A stretch of DNA of 64,000 nucleotides from Paenibacillus sp. MBLB1832. Lineage in GTDB: Bacteria; Bacillota; Bacilli; Paenibacillales; NBRC-103111. A program made the translations under genes and the position numbers. This document shows, one piece after another, positions 53,505-62,348 of the stretch. Under the pieces are notes generated by a model. The model made no database searches. It had not been told where the DNA came from and worked only from the letters and a program-made list of their open reading frames with translations. The stretch spans positions 3,119,001-3,183,000 of the forward strand of contig NZ_CP130319.1 in assembly GCF_032271945.1 (NCBI RefSeq), read 5' to 3'. Within the stretch, counting starts at the first letter, position 1; each line of letters begins with the position of its first letter.

Positions 53505-54311
53505 ATGGTCATGCAACAACATTTCTACGAACAATTAGATGTCATTGCCGCCAACACTTGGCCCGCTGAGACTTGTTCTACCCTAGGCCAATGGCAGCTT
53601 CGCGCCTCAAGAGGCGTAACAAAACGAGCGAATAGTGTACTAGCCATAGGCGGATATCCACCTGAACCTGATTGGTTACAGCGTGTTGAACAATTTTATC
53701 ATAATCAAGATTTGCCCGCTATTTTTCATATCAGTCCCGCTTCACCCGCAACCTTGGATGCCTATCTGCAAGAACAAGGGTATGTAATTGATACGCCATG
53801 TCTGATCATGACCGCTGAGAGTCAAACCGTTCTTCAGTTCGCTGAGGAAAGATTAAAGTCACAGTATGTAGACGCCAGTGATCTCCAAATAGACATCTCC
53901 CCTGTGGCAACAGCCGCTTGGCTGGAGGCTTTTCTACGACTCGAACAATTTCCCGATACACGTATGAGCTTCTATCGAGGGTTAAGTGAGCGAATGCCTG
54001 CTCCAAAGGCTTTCATTACCTTGCTGGAACATGGACAGGTTGTTGCATTAGGAACAGCTCTTGTCGAGGGAGACTGGGCAGGATTCGTCAATGTCATTGT
54101 TGATGAAGCTTACCGCGGTAAAGGGTACGGCTACGCGATACTTCATGCCCTGACAGCTTGGAGTATGGTTAATGGCGCAACTCAGCAGTATTTACAAGTG
54201 ATCACATCCAATGTGCCTGCAGTCACCTTATACGAGAAACTAAGCTATCGATCGGTATATGGCTATCATTATCGTGTGAAGTATGATATTCCCTCTCTTG
54301 TATCATCCTAA
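53505..54311 (+). CDS. GNAT family protein with N-terminal extension
   Basis: The 268-aa protein has an N-terminal domain (about 1-125; FYEQLDVIAANTWPAE and RASRGVTKRANSVL) and a C-terminal GNAT fold with the pyrophosphate loop AYRGKGYGYAILHALTAW (about 205) and LYEKLSYRSVYGYHYRV. The two-part form is common in uncharacterised Bacillales acetyltransferases. The ATG follows GGAGGTC. It precedes the SDR gene by 34 bases and may be co-transcribed. Substrate unknown. Confidence 0.82.
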   Translation: MVMQQHFYEQLDVIAANTWPAETCSTLGQWQLRASRGVTKRANSVLAIGGYPPEPDWLQRVEQFYHNQDLPAIFHISPASPATLDAYLQEQGYVIDTPCLIMTAESQTVLQFAEERLKSQYVDASDLQIDISPVATAAWLEAFLRLEQFPDTRMSFYRGLSERMPAPKAFITLLEHGQVVALGTALVEGDWAGFVNVIVDEAYRGKGYGYAILHALTAWSMVNGATQQYLQVITSNVPAVTLYEKLSYRSVYGYHYRVKYDIPSLVSS

Positions 54312-54345
54312 GGAGGAATTTTTAGGATGAAAGGAGTCGTAAGGA

Positions 54346-55215
54346 ATGTCTTCCACGACGAAAGAGAAGCCCGTTTTCCCCCCTCAGCATCAGAACCAGC
54401 AGCCTGGCATTGAATCTCAAATGAATCCACTGCCTGAATTTGAGAAAGCCAGCTACAAGCCTGCTGGGAAGCTCCAAGATAAGGTTGCGATTATCACGGG
54501 AGGCGACAGTGGCATTGGACGTGCCGTCGCCGTGGCCTATGCCAAAGAGGGTGCCGATGTGATGATTGTGTATCTCAATGAGCATGGCGATGCCGAAGAA
54601 ACACATCGACATGTGGAACAAGCGGGCCGCAAATGCGTGCATGTCGCTGGGGATATTGGCGATGCGAATTTCTGTAAGCTAGTTGTCGATCAAGCCGTTA
54701 AGGCATTCGGCAAGCTCGATATTTTGGTGAATAATGCCGCTGAACAGCATCCGTTGCAGAGCATTGCGGATATTACACCCGAGCAGCTAGAACGAACGTT
54801 TCGCACAAATATCTTTTCGTTCTTCTATATGACACAAGCGGCTCTCCCACATTTAAAAGCGGGAAGTGCCATCATCAACACGGCCTCCATTACAGCCTAT
54901 CACGGGCATGAGCAGCTCATCGATTACTCCGCTGCGAAGGGAGCGATCGTTACGTTCACACGCTCTCTGTCGCTGCAGCTGAACGCCAAGGGAATCCGCG
55001 TGAACGGTGTCGCACCTGGGCCGATCTGGACGCCGCTTATCCCTTCCACCTTCACGGCCCAAGAAGTCGAAGTATTCGGCTCCACGACGCCGATGAAACG
55101 CGCAGGGCAGCCAAGCGAGCTGGCGCCCAGCTATGTTTTCTTAGCCAGTGAGGATTCCTCCTACATGGCGGGACAAATTCTTCACGTCAATGGCGGCGCC
55201 ATCGTGAACGGATGA
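54346..55215 (+). CDS. short-chain dehydrogenase/reductase (YhxC/YhdF-type)
   Basis: The 289-aa SDR has an N-terminal extension typical of the stress-associated group (about 1-40), the cofactor motif TGGDSGIG (about 50), NNAAEQHP, the catalytic Ser in INTASITAY and DYSAAKGAIV (Tyr/Lys pair). It would oxidise or reduce a small alcohol or sugar with NAD(P). AGGAG and GGAGTCG lie upstream of the ATG. It ends at a strong terminator. Close relatives in Bacillus are general-stress proteins, so a stress role is a guess. Confidence 0.88.
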   Translation: MSSTTKEKPVFPPQHQNQQPGIESQMNPLPEFEKASYKPAGKLQDKVAIITGGDSGIGRAVAVAYAKEGADVMIVYLNEHGDAEETHRHVEQAGRKCVHVAGDIGDANFCKLVVDQAVKAFGKLDILVNNAAEQHPLQSIADITPEQLERTFRTNIFSFFYMTQAALPHLKAGSAIINTASITAYHGHEQLIDYSAAKGAIVTFTRSLSLQLNAKGIRVNGVAPGPIWTPLIPSTFTAQEVEVFGSTTPMKRAGQPSELAPSYVFLASEDSSYMAGQILHVNGGAIVNG

Positions 55216-55217
55216 AT

Positions 55218-55268
55218 TGAAAAAGCATGACCATTCGCGGTTACCCGCTGAATGGTCATGCTTTTTCT
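55218..55268. terminator. bidirectional intrinsic terminator
   Basis: GAAAAAGCATGACCATTC pairs perfectly with the matching inverted sequence around a GCGGTTACCCGC inner hairpin; T-runs lie on both strands. It ends the SDR gene and the convergent DUF218 gene. Confidence 0.93.
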
Positions 55269-55983
55269 ACAGTCCTAGCTTAAGCAGCAACTTCGTTCCA
55301 TACCACTTCGTATAAGCTAGCGTCTCTCTTACATCATGGTAAGGCATGAAGAGCACATCAGACTTCGTTGAGGACACATACGGCTGCTTAAATCCGATCG
55401 TTTCGGCAATATCAAGTGACCGTGAACTGTGGAATCGATGGGTCATGATGATCGAGCTAACCAAGCCTTTTTCCTCCATAATGTATTTGCTATACAGCAA
55501 ATTCTCATACGTGCTTGTTGCATGCGGCTCCAGGAAAATACTTCCTTGCGGCACGCCATGACTCACCAAATAGTTGCGCATCCCTTCCGCTTCCGTTAGC
55601 TTGGAGCCATTATGGTCCAAGCCACCTGAGACGATAAGCTGTTTAAAGCGCCCCTGCTTGTACAACTCCAAGGCTAGGTCCAATCGTTCTTGCAATCCAG
55701 GACTAGGCAGATCGTTGCGCAGTGATGCACCTAGTACGATCCCGACATCTACCTGCTTAGGCAGTGTTTGATTAGTCCCTAGCTGCACTTTCCACTGAAT
55801 GAAGATGATCCATGCAACGACAATCGCGAAGGCGACCAGCGCCACTTGAAACAACCGCACGAAAGTCTTCATTATAGGAGATCGTTTCATGCCTTTGCGC
55901 GAACTGGCTTTCTTATTGGCAGATGAGGATGCTTGAGGTTGGCTCGCGAGTTGTTTTCTGTTCATGCTGGGCTTAACCGTCAT
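55267..55983 (-). CDS. DUF218/YdcF-like envelope protein
   Basis: The 238-aa protein has a basic N-terminal cytoplasmic part (1-40), one membrane helix (VALVAFAIVVAWIIFI) and a DUF218 domain outside: VDVGIVLGASLRND, LIVSGGLDH, ATSTYENLLYSKYIM and IIMTHRFHSSRSLDIAE. DUF218 proteins such as SanA and YdcF are linked to envelope integrity. It lies 6 bases after the esterase gene, in the same operon. The exact reaction is not known. Confidence 0.85.
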   Translation of the reverse strand: MTVKPSMNRKQLASQPQASSSANKKASSRKGMKRSPIMKTFVRLFQVALVAFAIVVAWIIFIQWKVQLGTNQTLPKQVDVGIVLGASLRNDLPSPGLQERLDLALELYKQGRFKQLIVSGGLDHNGSKLTEAEGMRNYLVSHGVPQGSIFLEPHATSTYENLLYSKYIMEEKGLVSSIIMTHRFHSSRSLDIAETIGFKQPYVSSTKSDVLFMPYHDVRETLAYTKWYGTKLLLKLGL

Positions 55984-55989
55984 CCTTCC

Positions 55990-56649
55990 CTACTCCTTAT
56001 CTAGAAATGCGCTTATTTGCTTGAACAACATAGGCGCATCCTCACTTAAGCAAATTAAATGATCGGATCTCGCATGCCAATGAAGCTCTCGTTGACCTCG
56101 GACCTTGCTGTAAATATAGCGAGCGCTCTGAGGATGAATCACTTGATCTCTCTCCGACTGTGCGATAAGCGTCGGCTTATTCACGAGGCTCAATTCAGGT
56201 TTCAAGTGCCGTACTAACCGTGTAAATTGCCAGGTGGCAAGCAACGGTGTCGATTTGGCCTTCACAAGACTGATTTTGCGCTGATACTTCCACTCATCCC
56301 GAATGACATTCAGAAGTCTTCCTGGACTCACATAAATGACCGCGGTATTGAGTAAAATCAGTTTCCTTACCGGATAGCGAATGGATAAATACGCCGCCAG
56401 CAATCCCCCCATCGAGAAACCTACCATATCAAAAGAGCCGTAAGTCGCCGTCATTTGCTCGGCATGCCGTTCCGCTGCCTGTACCCAATCTTCCCAGCGG
56501 GTCGTTAGCAGCTGTTGCTGGTTCTGCCCATTCCAAGGGAGCATAGGCACCTCACATAGTTGGCCGCGCTCTCGCAAATGCCGAGCAAGCGGCTCTACTT
56601 CATAAGGTCCACCTGTAAATCCATGGAACAATAAGCATGGCTGTTTCAT
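55990..56649 (-). CDS. alpha/beta hydrolase, carboxylesterase-like
   Basis: The 219-aa hydrolase has LLFHGFTGGPYEVEPLARHL (oxyanion region), the nucleophile elbow GFSMGGLL (about 90), the late Asp in IAQSERDQVIHP and His in WHARSDHLI. It resembles Bacillus/Geobacillus Est30-type carboxylesterases and monoacylglycerol lipases. It is cytosolic. The ATG at 56649 has GGAG 8 bases before it. Operon partner of the DUF218 protein. Confidence 0.88.
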   Translation of the reverse strand: MKQPCLLFHGFTGGPYEVEPLARHLRERGQLCEVPMLPWNGQNQQQLLTTRWEDWVQAAERHAEQMTATYGSFDMVGFSMGGLLAAYLSIRYPVRKLILLNTAVIYVSPGRLLNVIRDEWKYQRKISLVKAKSTPLLATWQFTRLVRHLKPELSLVNKPTLIAQSERDQVIHPQSARYIYSKVRGQRELHWHARSDHLICLSEDAPMLFKQISAFLDKE

Positions 56650-56700
56650 GAGATCCACTCCTATCCTGCTTGAAATAGTGGTGCAATGCTTACTCTTAGT

Positions 56701-57411
56701 TTATTTTTCTTTGATGGAAATGGTGTTAATTGTCACTTTTTCTTTTGGTTTGCTCGGTGTAGCTTCGCCGCCCATTTCAACAGGTGTTTCAGCAATTTTC
56801 GTAATGGTTGCCAAACCTTCTGCTGTGACTTTACCGAAAATGGTATAATTCGGCTGCTTATTCAACGACGCGCAATCCGCTCCGGAACAAATAAAAAACT
56901 GGCTTCCATTCGTGTTCGGCCCCGAATTCGCCATCGCTACCGTACCTGGCTCGTAAGTGTGTGTTGTTTTCAACTCATCGGCAAATTTATAGCCAGGACC
57001 GCCCATGCCTGTCCCTTGCGGATCGCCGGTTTGAATCATAAACGTCTTGATAATACGGTGGAACGTAACATTGTTATAGAAGCCTTCCTTCGATAAGAAG
57101 ACAAAGTTGTTCACCGTTTTCGGTGCTTCTTTCGCATAAAGGTCGATCGTGAAAGTTCCTTTCGATGTCGTCACTTCGGCTTGATACGTTTTATTAGGAT
57201 CAATCGTCATGTCAGGCGCTTTGCTCCATTGCTTGCCAGCAGTCGTAGAAGCGGCTGGTGTCGCAGCAGCAGGAGTTGTCGCTTTTGCCGTCGATGCTGG
57301 TGTCGCCGTCGCAGCAGGCTTATTGCCGCAGCCCGATGCAAGGATCGTTAAACTAAGCAAAGTGATGGGTAGAAGCCATTTGGTCGATAAAAGCTTGGAT
57401 GATTGGCGCAT
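56701..57411 (-). CDS. lipoprotein peptidyl-prolyl isomerase, cyclophilin type
   Basis: The 236-aa protein has a signal and lipobox (LTILASGC), a low-complexity Ala/Thr/Pro linker (about 30-60) and a cyclophilin domain with FHRIIKTFMIQTGDPQGTGMGGPGY and NTNGSQFFICSG, the catalytic site. It would speed prolyl isomerisation for proteins folding outside the membrane. The ATG at 57411 has GGAGGA 10 bases upstream; a frame to 57429 overlaps that site. It follows the class A PBP gene on the same strand after 83 bases. Confidence 0.92.
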   Translation of the reverse strand: MRQSSKLLSTKWLLPITLLSLTILASGCGNKPAATATPASTAKATTPAAATPAASTTAGKQWSKAPDMTIDPNKTYQAEVTTSKGTFTIDLYAKEAPKTVNNFVFLSKEGFYNNVTFHRIIKTFMIQTGDPQGTGMGGPGYKFADELKTTHTYEPGTVAMANSGPNTNGSQFFICSGADCASLNKQPNYTIFGKVTAEGLATITKIAETPVEMGGEATPSKPKEKVTINTISIKEK

Positions 57412-57494
57412 TTGTCGTAATTCCTCCATTGTTTAAATTAACGGTGCTGTAACGCTGGATAGCCCTACAGCACACGCATGATTAAATTGTTTCT

Positions 57495-60020
57495 TTAGCC
57501 ACCGTTCTTCGGCTGCTCCTCATTCGTCTTCACTCCAGGTTGCGGGGTTGGACTTGGTTTGGGACTTGTCGAAGGCGATGGACTTGGACTCGTTTCTGCA
57601 CCGGGCTTGGTCGTTACACTTGGCGATGGAACAGGCTTGCCGCTTGGTGAAGGTATCGGTTCTTTACCATTACCAGGCGAAGGGGAAGGCGAAATCACCG
57701 GCGATGGCATTGGGCTACCATTTGGCTGTGTCGTATCCTTCGGAATTTCAACAGCTGCTACGTTAGACTTCACACCTTGCGTATTGTTATCCAAATTAAT
57801 CGGTACCACGTAGTACTGATAGGATTCGCCCGGGTTTACCGTTGTATCCTCAATTTGAGCCTTCGGCGTTTGAACGATCATCTTCGCCTCGGCCTCTGTG
57901 GACGCTTTGCGATACAATTGGTACCCAACTTTATCGCCAAGCGATGTCCAGCCAATTTTCACTAATTTCGTTTCGGGCACATAGACGGCCGTTACATCCG
58001 AAATGCCGCTAGGCGGTTCCGTCAAATCCGGCACATTCGAAGGCTTCACGAAATTGGTAACGGGTTTTCCTTCTAATGATTTGGACATGACCTCTTTGAA
58101 AATAGCTGCCGTGCTTCCGCTTCCAACAGTCACATAGTGCTTGGAATCGACTTTATCGAAGCCTTCCCACACAGCCGCTGTCCATTCTGGCGTATAGCCA
58201 ACGAACCAGACATCGCGGTCATACTGCTCAATCCCTTTAATATCTAGCCCTGTTGATCCCGTTTTACCCGCAACAGGTCGGTTGAACTTCGCTTTGACCC
58301 CAGTACCGCCCGTTTCTACGACACCTTGCAGGAGCAAGGTCATATAGTAGGCGGTTTGCGGTTGGATCACTTGCTTTTTCTCTGCCTTGTAAGCAACAAT
58401 TTCTTTCCCTTGCGCATCGGTAATTCTTAGTATTGCATGCGTTTTATTTTGTGAACCTTGATTCGCAAAAGCCGTGTACGCTCTAGCCATTTGCAATGGC
58501 GACACGCCATCCGTTAAACCGCCTAATGCAATGGCTAAATTTTTATCCTTGGCCTCATTCAGTGTAACACCAAGCTTTTTCGTTGCAAAATCCACGCCTG
58601 TTTTCACACCGATTTGATCCAGCAACCACACGGGCGCCAAATTGTATGATTTTTTCACGGCTTCGAACATCGTTACTTGACCATGGGTTTGTCGATCATA
58701 GTTTTGCGGTGTATACGTGCCGTTGCCGAACGACGTCTGTGTGTCATCCAGCATGGAGTATGGATTATAATTCCCACTCTCTAGAGCAGGTCCGTATACC
58801 GCAATGGGTTTAAAAGAAGAGCCTGGCTGACGCTTGGCATAGACACGGCTAAACCCTTTCGTTTTGTAATCACGACCGCCGATCAGCGCCATTAAACCGC
58901 CTGTTTTATTATCCAAGATAACCATGGAGCTTTGGATTTTCTGCCCATCTGACGCATCTTTTTGGAAAAAGCTCGCATTCGCATAGGTTTGCTCCATTAC
59001 CTTTTGCGCTTTGATATTCATCGTCGTGTAGATGCGATAGCCTTTGGTTAGCAGCTCATCTTCTTCGATACCGTACATCTCTTCCGCTTCATCCACCACA
59101 TAATCGACGAACGACGCATATTCCTTCGTTGTCTGACTTGCTGACGCTGGCGGCACATAGTCAACGGATGCAGCCTCCGCGCGCTCCGCCTCCGTAATAT
59201 AGCCTTGATCCGTCATCAACCGCAAGACGACCGCACGCCGTTCTTTAGAAAGATCGGGATGCGTGAGCGGTGAATAGCGCGAAGGCGCCTTCGGCAGCGC
59301 AGCTAGCGTAGCGATTTCCCATACCTTCAAATCGTTCAAGTTCGATTTTCCGAAATAGACTTTGGCTGCTGCTTTAATACCGTAAGAGTTGCTCCCGAAG
59401 TAAATGCGATTTAGATATTTCTCCAGAATCTCATCCTTCGTAAACCGTTCATCCAAGGCAAACGCGATTGACATCTCCGTTCCTTTACGGAACGCTGTCT
59501 TCTCAGAGCTCAAGAACACGTTTTTGGCCAGTTGCTGAGTTATGGTACTGCCGCCTTCCACTGCGCTCATATGCACGATATCCGTCACAAGCGCACGCCC
59601 GATTGCACGAAGATCTACACCTGAATGCTCGTTAAAGCGACGGTCCTCTGTCGCGATAAAAGCTTGCTTCAACCGCTCAGGCACATCCTTGATATTGACG
59701 CTTTCGCGATTTTCACCTTTATATATTTTGGAAATTTCGGTTGCAGGTTTATCTTTCCCTTCTTCCTGTGCATAAATAAGAGTCGACTCCGTCGTACTAT
59801 CGATCTTATCGATATTCGCGTCCAAAATTTTGAAGCCGCTCATAATAACGACGATATAAATCGCCATCGCACAGATCACCGCAACCATAGCGGCAATAAT
59901 GGAGCCCATAATGAGCTTGCGAGCATTGAAGCCCTTCTTCTTAGGGCCTTTATTATTGCCCTTTCTTGGTTCATTCGGTTTGGTTTGCGGTGTGGATTGT
60001 TTTCTAGTAGGTTTATCCAT
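57495..60020 (-). CDS. class A penicillin-binding protein (PBP1A-like)
   Basis: The 841-aa bifunctional peptidoglycan synthase has a basic cytoplasmic tail, one membrane helix (SIIAAMVAVICAMAIYIVVI), a GT51 glycosyltransferase (ATEDRRFNEHSGVD with catalytic Glu; GGSTITQQLAKN), and a transpeptidase with SSFKP (SxxK), SYNLAP (SxN) and GKTGST (KTG). A fibronectin III-like domain follows (about 690-770) and then a Pro/Ser-rich tail of SPSP repeats to the end. The ATG at 60020 has GGGAG upstream. It lies after hfq with a hairpin between. Confidence 0.94.
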   Translation of the reverse strand: MDKPTRKQSTPQTKPNEPRKGNNKGPKKKGFNARKLIMGSIIAAMVAVICAMAIYIVVIMSGFKILDANIDKIDSTTESTLIYAQEEGKDKPATEISKIYKGENRESVNIKDVPERLKQAFIATEDRRFNEHSGVDLRAIGRALVTDIVHMSAVEGGSTITQQLAKNVFLSSEKTAFRKGTEMSIAFALDERFTKDEILEKYLNRIYFGSNSYGIKAAAKVYFGKSNLNDLKVWEIATLAALPKAPSRYSPLTHPDLSKERRAVVLRLMTDQGYITEAERAEAASVDYVPPASASQTTKEYASFVDYVVDEAEEMYGIEEDELLTKGYRIYTTMNIKAQKVMEQTYANASFFQKDASDGQKIQSSMVILDNKTGGLMALIGGRDYKTKGFSRVYAKRQPGSSFKPIAVYGPALESGNYNPYSMLDDTQTSFGNGTYTPQNYDRQTHGQVTMFEAVKKSYNLAPVWLLDQIGVKTGVDFATKKLGVTLNEAKDKNLAIALGGLTDGVSPLQMARAYTAFANQGSQNKTHAILRITDAQGKEIVAYKAEKKQVIQPQTAYYMTLLLQGVVETGGTGVKAKFNRPVAGKTGSTGLDIKGIEQYDRDVWFVGYTPEWTAAVWEGFDKVDSKHYVTVGSGSTAAIFKEVMSKSLEGKPVTNFVKPSNVPDLTEPPSGISDVTAVYVPETKLVKIGWTSLGDKVGYQLYRKASTEAEAKMIVQTPKAQIEDTTVNPGESYQYYVVPINLDNNTQGVKSNVAAVEIPKDTTQPNGSPMPSPVISPSPSPGNGKEPIPSPSGKPVPSPSVTTKPGAETSPSPSPSTSPKPSPTPQPGVKTNEEQPKNGG

Positions 60021-60083
60021 CTTCACCAACTCCCTTACATTTCAATCTCCCTGTTTGTTCGAAAAAGGAAGAAACCTCAACAA

Positions 60084-60112
60084 AAGAACAACCTTTATGC
60101 AAGGTTGCTCCC
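60084..60112 (-). terminator. hairpin with T-run between hfq and the PBP gene
   Basis: Minus-strand GAGCAACC pairs with GGTTGTTC around a TTGCATAAA loop, then TTTTG. It probably ends the hfq transcript, at least in part. Confidence 0.6.
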
Positions 60113-60175
60113 AAAAGTTTCTATTCTGTTAGACGTTTCAGTCCATTAAAAGTTGCAAAATGAATAAATCAAGGA

Positions 60176-60415
60176 CTACTCCGCTGATTCGGTAGCCGCC
60201 ATTAATGAAACAGCACGTTGTGGTGTGAACGTTGAAATCGCATGCTTGTACACCATTTGCTGACGGCCTTCGCTGTCAATGATGATCGTAAAGTTGTCAA
60301 ATGCACGAATAAGTCCTCTGATTTGAAAGCCATTCGTTAAATAAACCGTAACGGGAATGCTTTCTTTGCGCAGCTGATTTAGAAAATTGTCCTGAATGTT
60401 AATGGATCGGTTCAT
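60176..60415 (-). CDS. hfq: RNA chaperone Hfq
   Basis: The 79-aa Sm-like protein has Sm1 ([21 protein letters not shown]) and Sm2 ([13 protein letters not shown], with the YKHA motif) and a short acidic tail; it forms a hexamer that binds sRNA and mRNA. The ATG at 60415 has GAGGGGG upstream; the longer open frame to 60514 lies over hairpins and lacks such a site. It lies downstream of miaA as in Bacillus, after a 190-base gap that carries a long hairpin. Confidence 0.95.
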   Translation of the reverse strand: MNRSINIQDNFLNQLRKESIPVTVYLTNGFQIRGLIRAFDNFTIIIDSEGRQQMVYKHAISTFTPQRAVSLMAATESAE

Positions 60416-60474
60416 CAGTATGTCCCCCTCAATGGAATGAAACTTTCGCCAGACGGCGCTATTTTCTACCACAT

Positions 60475-60522
60475 AGGAAAGTTTACCTTTGTTAAGCGCT
60501 AAAGTGCGTAACAAACTTTCCT
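60475..60522 (-). other. hairpin in the hfq leader
   Basis: Minus-strand AGGAAAGTTT (60513-60522) pairs with AAACTTTCCT (60475-60484), a perfect 10-bp stem with a loop of about 28 bases that can fold further. Copies of the AAACTTTC element also lie at 60441 and 60631. The gap between miaA and hfq otherwise holds no ORF with a good ribosome binding site. Confidence 0.6.
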
Positions 60523-60605
60523 ATTGGCGATAAAAACAACCTCTAAACGCGGTCGCTCGTCTTCGAAATGACTTCGATAGAAGTTTTTATCATTGGTGAT
60601 ATTTG

Positions 60606-61574
60606 TTAATTATATTCGATTTTATGTACAAACTTTCCTGCTAGTATATCACTAATCATTTCGAAATGGGCAGAAAAATTTGCAAGATCCGTAACATCTA
60701 CCCATTGGATGTCCTTCATATGCCGAAACCAGGACAATTGACGTTTGGCAAAACGGCGTGTATCCCGCTTGAGCAAGGTGACAGCCGCATCCAAGGTAAG
60801 CTCGCCTTCCAGGTAGCTGACGATTTCCTTATAGCCCAAGGCTTGCATGGAAATGGCCTGTTTCGGACAGCCGCTCGCCAAGATCGATTGGACCTCTTCT
60901 ACGAGTCCTTCATCCATCATCGCATCGATTCGCTCTTCAATGCGCTGATATAGTAAGGCCCGGTCCATCGTGAGCCCAATGATACATAGTTCGTAAGGAG
61001 ACTCTTTTTTCTGGGCGGCCAAATGATCGGTCATCGTTTCGCCCGAAATATGATAGATTTCCAAGGCTCGAATCACACGTCTTCGGTCGTTCGCATGCAG
61101 GCGATCTGCGCTTTCTGGATCAATGTCACGCAGCTTGGCATGCAACGCTTCTTCCCCATGCTGATCGGCGTAAAACTCCTGCGCTTGACGGAACTCCTCG
61201 TCCATGCTCACATCCGTGAACTGATAGTCGTAACACACAGATTCGATATACAGGCCTGTGCCCCCAACGATAAAAGGGAGTTTGCCGCGTGAATGAATGT
61301 CCTTGATCAACGCTTTGACTCGTTCTTGAAACTCTGCAGCAGAGAAGGGATAGGATGGATCGTGAATGTCAATCAAATGGTGCGGGACGAGCTTCTGCTC
61401 GGCTTCGCTTGCTTTCGCTGTACCGATATCCATGCCACGATATACCTGCATGGAGTCGCCAGAAATAATTTCACAATTGAAGCGCTGAGCAATTTCCAAG
61501 CTTAGCTTAGTTTTGCCGACAGCGGTCGGACCAAGTAGCACGAGTAATTTCGGCTTGGGAGATGGGGCTAACAC
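60606..61574 (-). CDS. miaA: tRNA dimethylallyltransferase MiaA
   Basis: The 322-aa enzyme transfers dimethylallyl to A37 of tRNAs. Motifs: LLGPTAVGKTKLSLEIA (P-loop), ISGDSMQVYRGMDIGTAK, PHHLIDIHDP, IVGGTGLYIESV and RRVIRALEI. Length fits. The start is GTG at 61574 with GGAG 10 bases before it; it overlaps the stop of the methyltransferase gene by 7 bases. It follows mutL and a methyltransferase gene in one operon. Confidence 0.95.
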   Translation of the reverse strand: MLAPSPKPKLLVLLGPTAVGKTKLSLEIAQRFNCEIISGDSMQVYRGMDIGTAKASEAEQKLVPHHLIDIHDPSYPFSAAEFQERVKALIKDIHSRGKLPFIVGGTGLYIESVCYDYQFTDVSMDEEFRQAQEFYADQHGEEALHAKLRDIDPESADRLHANDRRRVIRALEIYHISGETMTDHLAAQKKESPYELCIIGLTMDRALLYQRIEERIDAMMDEGLVEEVQSILASGCPKQAISMQALGYKEIVSYLEGELTLDAAVTLLKRDTRRFAKRQLSWFRHMKDIQWVDVTDLANFSAHFEMISDILAGKFVHKIEYN

Positions 61575-62344
61575 AGTCGAATCACTCCATACGTTGTTTT
61601 CGTCGTTGATCTTAATACGTGTTCGAAACCTAACCGAGCAAACTCAGAGCTGTCTCTATTTTCCTTGAGGACGATACTTTTGCGAGCGACCCGCTTTGCT
61701 TCGGTGATCGAAGCTAAGCTAACAGCTTCATCATTGGCGCGGCGGCGAAGATGTGAAATCGCCTCAGACTCCTCGATAGGGGAGCGGAACATCGGGTCAA
61801 AATACACCACATCCACACTCTTTGCCTCCAATTGCTGCAAATAAGGGAGATGATGAGTCCTCTTCACCGAAATACGCCGCATCGCGGCATTTAACTCAGG
61901 GATCTCGGACTCGTATTGTGCTAAACCTTCCTGAATCAGCATGGCTGGAATCGCTTCGCTCTCGAGAGCTGTTACGTGTCCTTCTGTGCCCACCGCATAG
62001 GAGAAAACGATAGCATCCGAGGCTAGACCTGCTGTACAATCAATAACGCTGTCACCTGGAGCTGCCCCAGAGGACGCAATTAATCCATCCGACTCTCCCC
62101 GCTGCATCCGTTTGACTCGGACAAGTGCCATGCTAGGATGGAAAAAAGTTGCTGGATAGTCTTCTTCATAGTACCTGATCTCTTCTCTCGTCACAAGCAG
62201 AACGGTCGCATCTTCATAATTTCTCCTAATATGTTCCAAAGAATACTTCTTCCTGGGCACGATTCTTCCGCCATACAGGGCAGCTAGTCGTGCAGCTTCT
62301 GCCACCAACTCGGCAGAAGGATTATACGATGTTGTTACTAACAC
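61568..62344 (-). CDS. class I SAM-dependent methyltransferase (RsmJ-like)
   Basis: The 258-aa protein has a short N-terminal domain with TTSYNPSAELVAEAARLA, the SAM-binding motif VIDCTAGLASDAIVFSYAVG (about 98) and VVYFDPMFRSP, the DPMF catalytic loop of the RsmJ/YhiQ group (16S rRNA G1516 N2 methylation in E. coli). The GTG start is 4 bases after the mutL stop, so it is tightly coupled, and it overlaps miaA. The target in Gram-positives is not certain. Confidence 0.8.
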   Translation of the reverse strand: MLVTTSYNPSAELVAEAARLAALYGGRIVPRKKYSLEHIRRNYEDATVLLVTREEIRYYEEDYPATFFHPSMALVRVKRMQRGESDGLIASSGAAPGDSVIDCTAGLASDAIVFSYAVGTEGHVTALESEAIPAMLIQEGLAQYESEIPELNAAMRRISVKRTHHLPYLQQLEAKSVDVVYFDPMFRSPIEESEAISHLRRRANDEAVSLASITEAKRVARKSIVLKENRDSSEFARLGFEHVLRSTTKTTYGVIRLC

Positions 62345-62348
62345 AGGG

